From the NCBI GenBank assembly GCA_964626755.1, contig CAZVGO010000004.1, positions 1 to 64,000 of the forward strand: a DNA stretch of 64,000 nucleotides, read 5' to 3'. The DNA is from JACDAV01 sp964626755. GTDB taxonomy: Bacteria; Chloroflexota; Limnocylindria; Limnocylindrales; CSP1-4. The notes beneath the pieces were generated by a model. That model ran no database searches and was not told the origin of the DNA. It saw only the letters and a list, made by a program, of their open reading frames with translations. Positions 25,294 to 34,480 of this stretch are shown one piece after another (within the stretch, counting starts at the first letter, position 1; every line of letters begins with the position of its first letter). Made by a program: the position numbers and the translations under genes.

Positions 25294-27525
25294 ATGGCCG
25301 TGACCGAGCCGACCGAAACGACCGAGACGACGACCTCCGACCGCGAGCCGGTCGGCTCCGCCGACAGCGAGCCGGTCGGCTCCGCCGACAGGCTTCCGGT
25401 CGACCCCGTGCTCGTGGAGCAGGCCGCGCGGCTCGACACGGAGACCGCGGCCGCGCGACACACCGAGATCTCCGAGCGGGTCGGGCGGGCGAACCGCCTC
25501 TACTACGGGGAAGACGCCCCGGAGCTCAGCGACGCGGACTACGACGCCCTCTTCCGCGAGCTCGTCGCGCTCGAGACGGCCCATCCCCAGCTCGTCACGC
25601 CCGACTCGCCGACCCAGCGGGTCGGGGGCGCGCCGGCCGGAACGTTTGACGAGGTCCGCCACCGGCGGCCGATGCTGTCGCTCGCGAACGCCTTCAGTCA
25701 CGACGAGCTTCGCGCGTTCGACGCCCGGGTCCGGCGCGGCCTGGGCCTGCCGCCGGCCCCGGAGCCTGCCCCGCAGCTGCGCTACGTCGCGGAGCTGAAG
25801 ATCGACGGTCTCGCCATCTCGCTCCAGTACGAGCACGGCCGGTTCGCCCGCGGCGCGACGCGGGGCGACGGCGCGACCGGCGAGGACGTCACCGCCAACC
25901 TGCGGACGATCAAGGCGATCCCGGGCCGCCTGCCCGAGCCGGCCACCCTCGACGTCCGGGGCGAGGTGTTCATGCCGCGCAAGGAGTTCGCCCGGATCAA
26001 CACCGAGCGCGAGGAGCTGGGCCTGCCGCTCTACGCGAACCCGCGCAACAGCGGTGCCGGATCACTCCGCCAGAAGGATCCCGAGGTCACCGCGAGCCGT
26101 CTCCTGTCGGCGTGGTTCTACCAGCTCATCGAGGACGGCGATGGTGCGGCAGGCGGGGTGGCGACCCAGTCTGCCGCCCTGGAGCGGCTCGAGAGCCTCG
26201 GCCTGCCGGTCAACCCCGACCGCGAGGCGGGTCTCGACATCGAGGGTATCGTCGCGTTCGCCGAGCGATGGCAGGAGCCGCGCCACCACTTGCCGTACGA
26301 GACCGACGGGGTGGTCGTCAAGGTCGACGCATTCGACCAGCAGGCCCGCCTCGGGATGGTCTCCCGCGCGCCGCGCTGGGCGATCGCCTACAAGTTCCCG
26401 CCGGAGCAGGTCGAGACGGTGGTCGAGGACATCGTCCCGTACGTCGGGCGAACCGGGACGCTCACCCCCGTCGCCCACCTCCGGCCCGCCAAGGTCGCCG
26501 GCTCGACCGTGGCTCGCGCGACGCTCCACAACCTCGACGAGGTCCGCCGCAAGGACATCCGGATCGGCGACACGGTCGTCCTCCAGAAGGCCGGCGACGT
26601 CATCCCGGAGATCGTCCGGGCCGTGCTCGAGCGGCGGACCGGCAAGGAGCGCGAGTTCGAGATGCCGGCGACCTGCCCCGTGTGCGGGACGCCGGTCGCC
26701 CGGGACGAGGGCGCGGTCCGGAACTACTGCCCGAACCCGTCCTGCCCGGCCCGAGTCGGCCAGGAGTTCGGGCATTTCGCCGGGCGCGGCGGGATGGATA
26801 TCGAGGGCGCCGGCTGGAAGGTCCTCTCGCAGCTCATCGAGCGCGGGTTGATCCGGCGGCGGGGTGACTTCTACCGGCTGTCCGTCGAAGACCTCGAGTC
26901 GCTCGATCGGTTCGCCCGGAAGAGCGCCGAAAACCTCCACCGGTCGATCCAGAAGGCGCGCCGCCGGCCGCTCGAACGGGTGCTGGCGGCTCTCGGCATC
27001 CCCCAGGTCGGCTGGACCACCGCGATCGAGCTCGCCCGCTGGCTCGCCGAGCGCGTCCCCCCGGGCGACGACTGGCTTCGCCGCGCAGCGGCCGAGCTGG
27101 GCGGCGCGGCCGCGACCCCGGAGCGGTTCGAGGAGATCGACGGGGTCGGGCCGACCGTCGCCGCGGCCCTCGCGTCGTGGTTCGGGCCGGACGGGGAGGG
27201 GGTTGCGGTTCTCGAGGATCTCGCCGACGCCGGCGTCCAGGTCGAGCTGCCCGACCCACGACCCGCTGCGGGGGACACGGGACCGCTCGCCGGCAGGACC
27301 GTCGTTGTCACAGGCGCCCTCGAGGGCTTCAGTCGCGAGGAGGCGGAGGAGGCGATCCGGGCGGCCGGTGGCAAGGCCGGCGGCTCCGTGTCGAAGAAGA
27401 CCGACTGGCTGGTGGCCGGCGAGAGCGCCGGGTCGAAGCTCGCGAAGGCCGAGAAGCTCGGCGTGCCCGTCCTCGACGAGGCGGGCTTCCGCCGGATCCT
27501 CGACGGGGAGGTTCCCGAACCATGA
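25294..27525 (+). CDS. ligA: NAD-dependent DNA ligase LigA
   Basis: The replicative ligase seals nicks using NAD+. The 743-residue protein has the N-terminal Ia domain (YYGEDAPELSDADYDALFREL), the adenylated Lys169 in ELKIDGLA, the OB fold, a four-Cys zinc finger at 461, 464, 479 and 484, HhH repeats, and a C-terminal BRCT domain from about residue 667. An N-terminal extension of about 45 residues, Thr/Glu-rich, includes a tandem duplication EPVGSADS-EPVGSADR. The gene follows the oxidase by four bases and overlaps the next start by four. Confidence 0.97.
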   Translation: MAVTEPTETTETTTSDREPVGSADSEPVGSADRLPVDPVLVEQAARLDTETAAARHTEISERVGRANRLYYGEDAPELSDADYDALFRELVALETAHPQLVTPDSPTQRVGGAPAGTFDEVRHRRPMLSLANAFSHDELRAFDARVRRGLGLPPAPEPAPQLRYVAELKIDGLAISLQYEHGRFARGATRGDGATGEDVTANLRTIKAIPGRLPEPATLDVRGEVFMPRKEFARINTEREELGLPLYANPRNSGAGSLRQKDPEVTASRLLSAWFYQLIEDGDGAAGGVATQSAALERLESLGLPVNPDREAGLDIEGIVAFAERWQEPRHHLPYETDGVVVKVDAFDQQARLGMVSRAPRWAIAYKFPPEQVETVVEDIVPYVGRTGTLTPVAHLRPAKVAGSTVARATLHNLDEVRRKDIRIGDTVVLQKAGDVIPEIVRAVLERRTGKEREFEMPATCPVCGTPVARDEGAVRNYCPNPSCPARVGQEFGHFAGRGGMDIEGAGWKVLSQLIERGLIRRRGDFYRLSVEDLESLDRFARKSAENLHRSIQKARRRPLERVLAALGIPQVGWTTAIELARWLAERVPPGDDWLRRAAAELGGAAATPERFEEIDGVGPTVAAALASWFGPDGEGVAVLEDLADAGVQVELPDPRPAAGDTGPLAGRTVVVTGALEGFSREEAEEAIRAAGGKAGGSVSKKTDWLVAGESAGSKLAKAEKLGVPVLDEAGFRRILDGEVPEP
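25344..25391 (+). repeat. 24-bp tandem duplication in the 5' end of ligA
   Basis: Two adjacent 24-bp units (25344-25367 and 25368-25391) differ only in the last base. They encode EPVGSADS and EPVGSADR in the unstructured N-terminal extension, so copy number could vary without harming the ligase core. Confidence 0.9.
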
Positions 27526-27854
27526 GCCGTTCGCAGCTCCGGATTTACACGATCGAGCCGGGCCGCCTCGACGACTTCGTCCGCGTCTGGTCGGCCGGTG
27601 TGCGGCCGCTCCGTCGCCGGTTCGGGTTCGAGAGCGCGGCCTGGACGGTGCCGGAGGAGAGCCTGTTCATCTGGCTCGTCACCTACCGGGGCGAGAAACG
27701 CTTCGAGGAGGCGGATACGTCGTACTACGCCTCACCCGAGCGCCAGGCCATGACGCCCGATCCCGCCCAGTGGATCGCCAAGAACGAGACCCGCTGGCTC
27801 AGCCCGGTTATCGCCGCCGAACCGGTACCCGGCGGTGGTGGTAGCGCTCCATGA
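27522..27854 (+). CDS. NIPSNAP-like dimeric alpha/beta-barrel protein
   Basis: A 110-residue protein starting at an ATG that overlaps the ligA stop. QLRIYTIEPGRLDDFVRVW, then FGFESAAWTVPE, IWLVTYRGEKRFEEAD and YYASPERQAM are typical of NIPSNAP/Dabb-fold proteins. The biochemical role of most bacterial members is unknown; coupling to ligA need not imply a DNA function. Its last 47 bases overlap the convergent minus-strand gene. Confidence 0.7.
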   Translation: MSRSQLRIYTIEPGRLDDFVRVWSAGVRPLRRRFGFESAAWTVPEESLFIWLVTYRGEKRFEEADTSYYASPERQAMTPDPAQWIAKNETRWLSPVIAAEPVPGGGGSAP

Positions 27855-28332
27855 GCTCGCTCACCTGCGAGCGCGCCGCTTCCCACTCGGGCTGATCGCC
27901 GAAGATCGCCGTCCCGGGGCCCCAGCGCTTGAGCTGGGTCATCGCCGTGACGATCGTGTTGTGCTCGAACGTCCGTCGCCGGCCGCCGTCGACGCTGCCG
28001 GTCACGAAGTATCGCCGCACGAGATCGAACGGCGCCGTCCATTTGCCGATCCGGATGCGGTCGCCCTCGCGGAGGGACTCGAGCAGCTCGTCGTCGCCGA
28101 CCGGATGATGGTCGTGCTCCCCGACGTGATGGTGGAGGTCGACGCGCTTGCTCGGATGATCGAGGCTCGGCAGCCGCCCGTCATCATCGACCGTCCGGTA
28201 GCAGACCGGGCACGACGGCAGCTCTGCGTTGGCGCGCGGCGGCGCCCCGTACGGCAGGCCGCAGCGCCGGCAGAAGCTCGAGCTCGTCGCCCCCGACGGC
28301 GTTCCACACTGGAGGCACGCTGTCACGGCCAT
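27808..28332 (-). CDS. Uncharacterised zinc-ribbon protein
   Basis: A 174-residue protein beginning at the ATG complementary to 28330-28332. The N-terminus has paired Cys motifs (CLQCGTP, CRRCGLP, SCPVC) fitting a double zinc ribbon, then a His-rich patch (DLHHHVGEHDHHP), then a C-terminal domain with ESLREGDRIRIGKW and RRTFEHNTIVTAMTQLKRWGPG. I do not recognise the C-terminal family. It is the second gene of a two-gene minus-strand unit, its start overlapping the stop of the gene before it (ATGA), and it is convergent with the NIPSNAP-like gene. Metal- or nucleic-acid-binding is plausible. Confidence 0.7.
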   Translation of the reverse strand: MAVTACLQCGTPSGATSSSFCRRCGLPYGAPPRANAELPSCPVCYRTVDDDGRLPSLDHPSKRVDLHHHVGEHDHHPVGDDELLESLREGDRIRIGKWTAPFDLVRRYFVTGSVDGGRRRTFEHNTIVTAMTQLKRWGPGTAIFGDQPEWEAARSQVSELMERYHHRRVPVRRR

Positions 28333-28706
28333 CAGCCCAGCCTCCGGCCGGACGCGAGTTGGTCGAGCGTCGAGCGGGTGATCCTGTCGGCCGCCTCCAC
28401 CCGGATGTGCCAGTACTCGGGCGAATAGAGGCCGGCCGGGCTCCGGGTCACCGTCGGGCGGCCGTGGCCGCCGGCTTGTTCGAGGGCCGTCGCCACGGCG
28501 CCGCCGAGCCGCGCCGGAGAGTCGGGCCGGGGCATGTGGGGATCGAGAGACGCCGCGAGGGCGGAGATGAACCGCTCGAGCTCGACCCGGCCGAGGGCGA
28601 CGACGAGATCCTCGATCCGGTCGGGGTCGGGCGGGGGAGGGCCGGGCTCGGGGGCCGGGCGGGCGAGCTTCCGACGGGCGCGGTCGAGGCTCTTCTGGAC
28701 CCACAT
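28332..28706 (-). CDS. Conserved-looking hypothetical protein, first gene of the pair
   Basis: A 124-residue product starting MWVQKSLDRARRKL, with a Pro-rich linker (PAPEPGPPPPDPD) and a folded-looking C-terminal part (RIEDLVVALGRVELERFISALAA ... YWHIRVEAADRITRST). The ATG at 28706 is preferred over an upstream start because the extra residues are low-complexity. No known family is recognised. Four-base overlap with the zinc-ribbon gene suggests a shared function. Confidence 0.6.
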   Translation of the reverse strand: MWVQKSLDRARRKLARPAPEPGPPPPDPDRIEDLVVALGRVELERFISALAASLDPHMPRPDSPARLGGAVATALEQAGGHGRPTVTRSPAGLYSPEYWHIRVEAADRITRSTLDQLASGRRLG

Positions 28707-28896
28707 CGTGCGATCTGAACTCCGCTGGCGTGATGCGGTAGTCGGGGGCGTGGTGGACTCCGGACAGGATGTCCGCAGGGGCGGGGTACTGACCATCCCC
28801 CGACGGGGGCCCATCAGTACCGGTCCGGGCCGAGGCCACGCACGAATCGCGCGGTCGGCGGCCGTCAGGTGGTGCGCCGGGACAACCCTTCGCGGC

Positions 28897-28902
28897 TATC
28901 AT
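28897..28902 (+). promoter_or_regulatory. -10 box for leaderless gatC transcript
   Basis: TATCAT ends six bases before the gatC ATG, with no ribosome binding site. The 202-nt gap between the divergent genes holds nothing else recognisable. Confidence 0.5.
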
Positions 28903-28908
28903 CGGCCC

Positions 28909-29223
28909 ATGGCCACCCTCTCGCGGACGGACGTCGCGCACGTCGCCTACCTGGCGCGCCTGGGCCTCACGGATGCGGAGCTCGGCAGGCTCGAGGGCGA
29001 GCTCAACCACATCCTCGACCAGTACGCGGTCCTCGCCCGGCTCGACACGGACGCGATTCCCCCGACGGCCCAGACGATCGAGCTCGAGAACATCCTCCGG
29101 GACGACGTCGTGGCCCCGTCGTTGCCCGTCGACGCCGTCCTCGCCAACGCGGCCCTGACCGAGGGGCCGTTCATCGCCGTTCCGCCGATCCTCGGCGGGG
29201 ACGCGACCGGCGAGCCCGGATGA
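28909..29223 (+). CDS. gatC: Asp/Glu-tRNA amidotransferase subunit C
   Basis: GatC is the small belt subunit of GatCAB, which converts misacylated Glu-tRNA(Gln) and/or Asp-tRNA(Asn) to the amide form. The 104-residue product shows VAHVAYLARLGLTDAEL, LEGELNHILDQYAVL and LRDDVVAPSLP. Stop overlaps the gatA ATG. Presence of GatCAB predicts an indirect route for Gln-tRNA or Asn-tRNA in this organism. Confidence 0.92.
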   Translation: MATLSRTDVAHVAYLARLGLTDAELGRLEGELNHILDQYAVLARLDTDAIPPTAQTIELENILRDDVVAPSLPVDAVLANAALTEGPFIAVPPILGGDATGEPG

Positions 29224-30821
29224 CCGTCGCGGGCGATCCGCACGCCCTCGTCCGGCTGGCCGGCCACGAGCAGGCCGCCCTCCTCCGTGCCGGCACGGTC
29301 TCGTCGCGCGAGCTGACCGGCGCCCACCTCGCCCTCGCGGGACGCCAGAACCGGGCACTGAACGCATGGCTCGTGCTCGATCCGGAGGGCGCCCTCGCCC
29401 AGGCGGACGCCGCGGACACGATCCTCTCCGGCGCACGCGCCGCCGGCGCTGCAGCCCTCGATGCGCTTCCACCACTGCTGGGCCTACCCGTCGCGCTCAA
29501 GGACCTCGTCTCGGTGAAGGGCGGCCAGGCGACGTCCGGGTCGCGGATCCTCGAGGGCTACCTCGCGCCGTACGACGCCCACATCACCGAGCGGCTCCGG
29601 GCGGCCGGCGCGGTGATCCTCGGCAAGACGAACATGGACGAGTTCGCGATGGGCTCCTCGACGGAGCACTCGGCGTTCGGCCCGACCGCGAACCCGTGGG
29701 CGCTCGACCGGGTCCCGGGCGGCTCGTCCGGCGGTTCGTCTGCGGCCGTGGCCGCGTTCCACGTGCCGTTTGCGATCGGCACGGACACCGGCGGCTCGAT
29801 CCGCCAGCCCGCGGCCCTGTGCGGGATCGTCGGGCTGAAGCCGACCTACGGCCGGGTCAGCCGCTACGGGATCGTCGCGTTCGCGAGCAGCCTCGACCAG
29901 ATCGGTCCGTTCGCCCGAAACGCGCGGGACGCCGCGGTGCTCCTCCACGCCGTCGCCGGCCGGGACGATCGGGACTCGACATCGGCCCCGGTGCCGGTGC
30001 CGGACGACCTCCTCCGCCTCCCGGCCGACGACGAAGCCGCGACGTCACTCCGCGGCAAGCGACTGGGGCTGCCCCGCGAGTACTTCGTCGCGGGCATGGA
30101 ACCGGGAGTCGAGGCCCGCGTCCGCGAGGCCGTCGCCGCGCTGGAGTCAGCCGGCGCGATCGTCGAGGAGGTCTCGCTGCCCCACACGGAGTACGGGCTC
30201 GCGACGTACTACATCGTCGCGCCGGCCGAGGCGTCGGCGAACCTCGCCCGCTACGACGGGATCCGCTACGGGCCGCGGCTCGGCGACGGCGACGTGCTGA
30301 CGACATACCTCGAGACCCGCGGCCGGGGCTTCGGGGCGGAGGTCAAGCGCCGGATCATGCTCGGCACGTACGCGCTGTCGGCGGGCTACTACGACGCGTA
30401 TTACCTGAAGGCCCAGAAGGTCCGAACGCTCATCAAGGGCGACTTCGACGGACTGTTCGGCCAGGGCTTCGACGCGCTTGTCGCGCCGACGTCTCCGACC
30501 GTCGCCTTCCGGTTCGGGGAGAAGCTGGCCGATCCCGTCGCGATGTACCTGTCCGACGCGTGCACGCTGCCGGCGAACATGGCCGGCCTGCCGGGCGTGT
30601 CGATCCCTTGCGGTCTGTCGGAGAACCTCCCGGTCGGCCTCCAGCTGATCGGCGCGCCGTGGTCGGAGCTCGAGCTGTTCCGCCTCGCCCGCGGCTACGA
30701 GGCGATCACCGCCAGCGCACCGTGGCGCGCGATGGAACCCACGGAGCTCGCACTGGCCGACGACCCGGCCACGCCGACGCCGGCCGAGCGCGCGGCGGAA
30801 CTCGCAGGGTCCCACGCATGA
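29220..30821 (+). CDS. gatA: Asp/Glu-tRNA amidotransferase subunit A
   Basis: GatA is the amidase subunit that frees ammonia from glutamine. The 533-residue protein has the amidase-signature triad with the exact spacing of the family: Lys94 (PVALKD), cis-Ser169 (PGGSSGGSSA) and nucleophile Ser193 (GTDTGGSIRQPAA). GLKPTYGRVSRYG follows. Overlaps gatC by four bases. gatB lies about 1.9 kb downstream, separated by an aminotransferase and two small genes. Confidence 0.96.
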   Translation: MTVAGDPHALVRLAGHEQAALLRAGTVSSRELTGAHLALAGRQNRALNAWLVLDPEGALAQADAADTILSGARAAGAAALDALPPLLGLPVALKDLVSVKGGQATSGSRILEGYLAPYDAHITERLRAAGAVILGKTNMDEFAMGSSTEHSAFGPTANPWALDRVPGGSSGGSSAAVAAFHVPFAIGTDTGGSIRQPAALCGIVGLKPTYGRVSRYGIVAFASSLDQIGPFARNARDAAVLLHAVAGRDDRDSTSAPVPVPDDLLRLPADDEAATSLRGKRLGLPREYFVAGMEPGVEARVREAVAALESAGAIVEEVSLPHTEYGLATYYIVAPAEASANLARYDGIRYGPRLGDGDVLTTYLETRGRGFGAEVKRRIMLGTYALSAGYYDAYYLKAQKVRTLIKGDFDGLFGQGFDALVAPTSPTVAFRFGEKLADPVAMYLSDACTLPANMAGLPGVSIPCGLSENLPVGLQLIGAPWSELELFRLARGYEAITASAPWRAMEPTELALADDPATPTPAERAAELAGSHA

Positions 30822-30839
30822 GCCCGCGCCCTCATGGCG

Positions 30840-30845
30840 TAGATT
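30840..30845 (+). promoter_or_regulatory. -10 box for leaderless aminotransferase transcript
   Basis: TAGATT ends seven bases before the ATG at 30853. Confidence 0.5.
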
Positions 30846-30852
30846 CGACTGA

Positions 30853-32061
30853 ATGAGAGCGACGGACCGTCCCACACTTCGGGCCCGACTCGCCGAGCGC
30901 GCCCTCGCTGAGCGGGTCAACGCTGTCCCGCCGTCCGGGATCCGGCGGTTCTTCGACATCCTCGCGACGATGGACGATGTCATCAGCCTCGGCGTGGGGG
31001 AGCCGGATTTCGACACGCCGCCCCAGGTCGTCGAGGCGGGCGTGCGCTCGCTCCGCGCAGGGCGGACCCACTACACCTCGAACTACGGGACGATCGAGCT
31101 CCGTCGCGCGCTTGCCGCCCACCTCGGGAGGCGCTATGGCGTCTCGTACGATCCGGCCCGCGAGCTGCTGATCACCGTCGGCGCGTCGGAGGCGGTCGAT
31201 CTCGCCCTCCGCGCGACCTGCGATCCGGGCGACGAGGTCGTCCTCCACGAGCCGTCGTACGTCGCCTATCCGCCGGCCGTGACGTTCGCGGGCGGAGTCG
31301 TCCGGTTCGTCTCGACTCGGCTCGAGGACGACTTCGCCCTCGACCCGGCCGCGGTCGAGGCCGCGATCACGCCGCGGACGAAGGCGCTCTTCCTCGGCTA
31401 CCCGTGCAACCCGACCGGCGCCGTGCTCCCGGACGACATCCAGGACGAGCTTGCGCGGATCGCCGTCCGGCATGACCTGCTCGTCTACAGCGACGAGATC
31501 TACGACCGCCTCGCGTACGGCTCGTACCGCCACCGGGCGATGAGCGCGCTCGCGGGCATGCGCGACCGGACGATCCTCGTGGGCGGCTTCTCGAAGGCCT
31601 ACGCGATGACGGGCTGGCGGGTCGGCTACCTCGCCGCGCCGGCGGCGATCCTCGAGGGGATCGTCAAGGTCCACCAGTACGGGATCATGTCCGCCCCGAC
31701 CACGGCGCAGGACGCGGCCCTGGTTGCGCTCACGTCCGCCGAGGACGATGTCGAGCGAATGCTCGCCGAGTACGACCGCCGGCGTCGGTTGTTCGTCGAC
31801 GGGCTGAATCGCCTGGGCCTCACGACATTCGAACCGCGCGGCGCGTTCTACGCGTTCCCGCGGGTCACCTCGACCGGCCTCGACTCCGAGGCGTTCGCCC
31901 GCGGGCTGCTCGAGGAGGAGCGGGTCGCGGTCGTGCCGGGCAACGCGTTCGGGCCGTCCGGCGAGGGCCACGTCCGGGCGTGCTACGCGACGAGCTACGA
32001 GCAGCTCGAGGAGGCGCTCGTCCGGATCGGCCGTTTCGTGGATCGTCACCGGCCGGACTGA
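30853..32061 (+). CDS. Class I/II PLP-dependent aminotransferase
   Basis: A 402-residue fold-type I aminotransferase. DVISLGVGEPDFDTPP, the YTSNYGTIELRRAL segment, GYPCNPTGAVL, DEIYDRLAYG and the Schiff-base Lys248 in GGFSKAYAMTGWRVGY are all visible. The closest named groups are aspartate, aromatic or MalY/PatB-like aminotransferases; the substrate cannot be fixed from sequence. It sits between gatCA and gatB with its own -10 box. Confidence 0.9.
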   Translation: MRATDRPTLRARLAERALAERVNAVPPSGIRRFFDILATMDDVISLGVGEPDFDTPPQVVEAGVRSLRAGRTHYTSNYGTIELRRALAAHLGRRYGVSYDPARELLITVGASEAVDLALRATCDPGDEVVLHEPSYVAYPPAVTFAGGVVRFVSTRLEDDFALDPAAVEAAITPRTKALFLGYPCNPTGAVLPDDIQDELARIAVRHDLLVYSDEIYDRLAYGSYRHRAMSALAGMRDRTILVGGFSKAYAMTGWRVGYLAAPAAILEGIVKVHQYGIMSAPTTAQDAALVALTSAEDDVERMLAEYDRRRRLFVDGLNRLGLTTFEPRGAFYAFPRVTSTGLDSEAFARGLLEEERVAVVPGNAFGPSGEGHVRACYATSYEQLEEALVRIGRFVDRHRPD

Positions 32062-32241
32062 TCGCCGGCCGGACAGACCCGAGTGGTGCGGCCGGGCACC
32101 CCTATCTGCGCCGGAGTCCCGCCCACCCCTACCAACGGGCCCTAACCGCCACTAACGTGTAACGACGCGCCCGGGGCCGTGCGTGTCCCCGTTCCGGTCC
32201 CCGGCGCATCTTCGGTCCAGCCGAAGCCGGAGGAGCTGGCG

Positions 32242-32403
32242 ATGTCATGGGATGACGTCCCGGTTGGAGTGGCTCGTCGCGAAGCGGTCCGCCACGTGCG
32301 GATTCGCCTCGCCGTGCCGGACGCGATGCCGGACGAATCGACGTTCTTCGTCCTCTCGCTGCTCGGCGGCGGGTTCCTCGGCTACCTGTTCGGGCTGAGC
32401 TGA
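32242..32403 (+). CDS. Small protein with a C-terminal membrane helix
   Basis: A 53-residue frame begins at an ATG with GGAGGAG six bases before it. The soluble N-terminal part (MSWDDVPVGVARREAVRHV) is followed by a hydrophobic Gly-rich C-terminus (FFVLSLLGGGFLGYLFGL), as in a tail-anchored microprotein. No family recognised. The 180 bases before it hold no other gene. Real because of the good ribosome binding site, but unsupported by homology. Confidence 0.5.
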   Translation: MSWDDVPVGVARREAVRHVRIRLAVPDAMPDESTFFVLSLLGGGFLGYLFGLS

Positions 32404-32453
32404 CTCGCTGACCCCGGCCGCCCTGTCGCGGCCCTGTGCGAAACTGTCCGCCG

Positions 32454-32717
32454 ATGGGATTCCTGCTGATCCTGTGCGGCACGATCGCGGCGACGGCCGG
32501 CCTGTACCGGGGGTTCGTCCTTGCCCGCGAGGCACTCTCACCGCTCGCCCACGAGGGCGACCCGACGCGGACGGCGATCGAGGCGACACGTCCGTTCCCG
32601 GCCCGGCCCCGGGTTCGCCGGTTCGTCAGCCGCGTCCTCGGCGCGGTCGCCTGGCTCGCGGTCGCGATGTACGGGCTCTATCTCATCTACCGGGCATCCG
32701 AGCTCTCGATCGGATGA
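32454..32717 (+). CDS. Small two-helix membrane protein
   Basis: An 87-residue protein with an N-terminal helix (FLLILCGTIAATAGLYRGFVLA), a charged loop and a second helix (VLGAVAWLAVAMYGLYLIY). Its stop overlaps the gatB ATG by four bases, supporting translation. Function unknown. Confidence 0.6.
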   Translation: MGFLLILCGTIAATAGLYRGFVLAREALSPLAHEGDPTRTAIEATRPFPARPRVRRFVSRVLGAVAWLAVAMYGLYLIYRASELSIG

Positions 32718-34207
32718 CCGCCGTCCGACCCGGAGGTGCGTCGGCGGCGGTGCTCGAGCGCTACGAGCCGGTCATCGGCATCGAGGTCCACTGCCAGCTC
32801 CGGACGGCCTCGAAGATGTTCTGCGCGTGCTCGACCGAGTACGACGGCGCGCCGCCGAACAGCCGCGTCTGCCCGGTCTGCTTCGGCCTGCCGGGCGCCC
32901 TGCCGGTGATCAACCGCCGCGCCGTCGAGCACGTCCTCGCGACCGGCCTCGCCGTCGAATCGACGATCCCCGCCGCGACTCGCTGGGACCGCAAGAACTA
33001 CTTCTACCCGGACCTGCCGAAGGGCTACCAGATCAGCCAGTACGATCTGCCGCTCGCGTCCGCCGGACGCCTGACGTTCGACACGTCCGACGGCCCGATC
33101 ACGGTGGGCATCACGCGCGCCCACCTCGAGGAGGACACCGCGAAGCTTCTCCACACGACGGCACCGGACGGGCGGCGGGTCAGCCTGGTCGACTTCAACC
33201 GTTCCGGGGCGCCGCTCATGGAGATCGTCACCGAGCCGGACGTCCGAACGGCCGAGCAGGCCCGCCGTTACGCGGAGGAGCTCCAGCTGCTCCTCCGGGC
33301 GATCGGCGCCTCCGACGCGGACATGGAGCGCGGCCAGCTCCGGGTCGAGGCGAACGTGTCGCTCCGGCGGCGGGGCGAGGACGCCTACGGGACCCGGGTC
33401 GAGATCAAGAACATGAACTCGTTCCGGTCGGTCGAGCGCGCGATCGGCAGCGAGATCGAGCGCCAGGCGGCGGCACTCGACGCCGGCGACTCGATCGTCC
33501 AGGAGACGCGGGGCTGGGACGAGAACCGGGGCGCGACGTACGTCATGCGGATCAAGGAATCGTCGGATGATTACCGCTACTTCCCGGAGCCGGACCTCCC
33601 GCCGCTCCACATCGACACCGCCTGGCTCGACGGGATCCGGGCGGCGCTGCCGGAGCTGCCGTCCGCCCGGCGGGCGCGCTACCGCGAGGTGCTCGGGCTG
33701 AGTCCGTACGACGCGGCGGTCATCGTCGCCGACCCGGACGCCGCGCGCCTGTTCGAGGCGACCCTCGCTGCGGATCGCGCACTCGACGCGAAGCAGGTCG
33801 CGAACTGGGTCACCGGGGAGTACCTTCGCCTGCGCAACGCGTCGGCCGATCCGGTTGCCGTCGATCCATCCGACCTGGCCCACCTCGTCGGTCGCGTCGC
33901 CGACGCGACGATCTCGCGGGCCAACGCGAAGGAGATTCTCGAGCTCCACGTCGCAACGGGCGAACCTGCCGCCGCGCTCATCGAGGCGCGGGGATTCCGG
34001 CAGATCTCGGACGCGGGAGCACTCGCGACGGTCGTCGACGAGGTCCTCGCCGCGAATCCCGCGGCGGTCGCGGACTATCGGGCCGGCAAGGCCCAGGCCG
34101 TCGGTTTCCTCGTTGGGCAGGTGATGAAGGCGACCCGCGGCCAGGCAAACGCGGCCCTCGCCCAGTCGGCGGTGCGCGAGCAACTCGAGCGCGCGAGGGA
34201 GCGTTAG
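32714..34207 (+). CDS. gatB: Asp/Glu-tRNA amidotransferase subunit B
   Basis: GatB binds the misacylated tRNA and phosphorylates its side chain before amidation. The 497-residue protein shows EPVIGIEVHCQL, the zinc-site CACSTEY plus CPVCFGLPG, KNYFYPDLPKGYQISQYD, EIKNMNSFRSVERAI and the C-terminal YqeY-like tail domain ending VREQLERARER. The ATG is fixed by overlap with the preceding membrane-protein gene. Confidence 0.96.
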   Translation: MTAVRPGGASAAVLERYEPVIGIEVHCQLRTASKMFCACSTEYDGAPPNSRVCPVCFGLPGALPVINRRAVEHVLATGLAVESTIPAATRWDRKNYFYPDLPKGYQISQYDLPLASAGRLTFDTSDGPITVGITRAHLEEDTAKLLHTTAPDGRRVSLVDFNRSGAPLMEIVTEPDVRTAEQARRYAEELQLLLRAIGASDADMERGQLRVEANVSLRRRGEDAYGTRVEIKNMNSFRSVERAIGSEIERQAAALDAGDSIVQETRGWDENRGATYVMRIKESSDDYRYFPEPDLPPLHIDTAWLDGIRAALPELPSARRARYREVLGLSPYDAAVIVADPDAARLFEATLAADRALDAKQVANWVTGEYLRLRNASADPVAVDPSDLAHLVGRVADATISRANAKEILELHVATGEPAAALIEARGFRQISDAGALATVVDEVLAANPAAVADYRAGKAQAVGFLVGQVMKATRGQANAALAQSAVREQLERARER

Positions 34208-34480
34208 GTGGGCGCGCTCAACCTCGCGCTGTGGGGGGCCGGGATCGCCCTCGTCGTCCTCGGCTACACGCGGGCGCGCCGGCCGTGGAGCCGCTACCAG
34301 GCGCTGAAGGAGCAGGAAGCGAACGTCGCCCGGTACGAATCATGGCGCGGCGGCGTCCGCGACCGGTCGACGACCGGTGCGTCGGTGGCGATGGACATGG
34401 CCCGCCGGGAGGCGCGCCTGTGGGGCCTCGCGGCGATCATCGGGTTCGTGTTGATCGTCGCCGGTTTCGCGATCCGCTGA
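34208..34480 (+). CDS. Small two-helix membrane protein after gatB
   Basis: A 90-residue GTG-initiated frame begins directly after the gatB TAG. It has a helix at each end (LNLALWGAGIALVVLGY and LWGLAAIIGFVLIVAGFAI) around a charged middle (QALKEQEANVARYESWRGG). Function unknown. Its last 44 bases overlap the convergent CoA-binding gene. Confidence 0.6.
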   Translation: MGALNLALWGAGIALVVLGYTRARRPWSRYQALKEQEANVARYESWRGGVRDRSTTGASVAMDMARREARLWGLAAIIGFVLIVAGFAIR

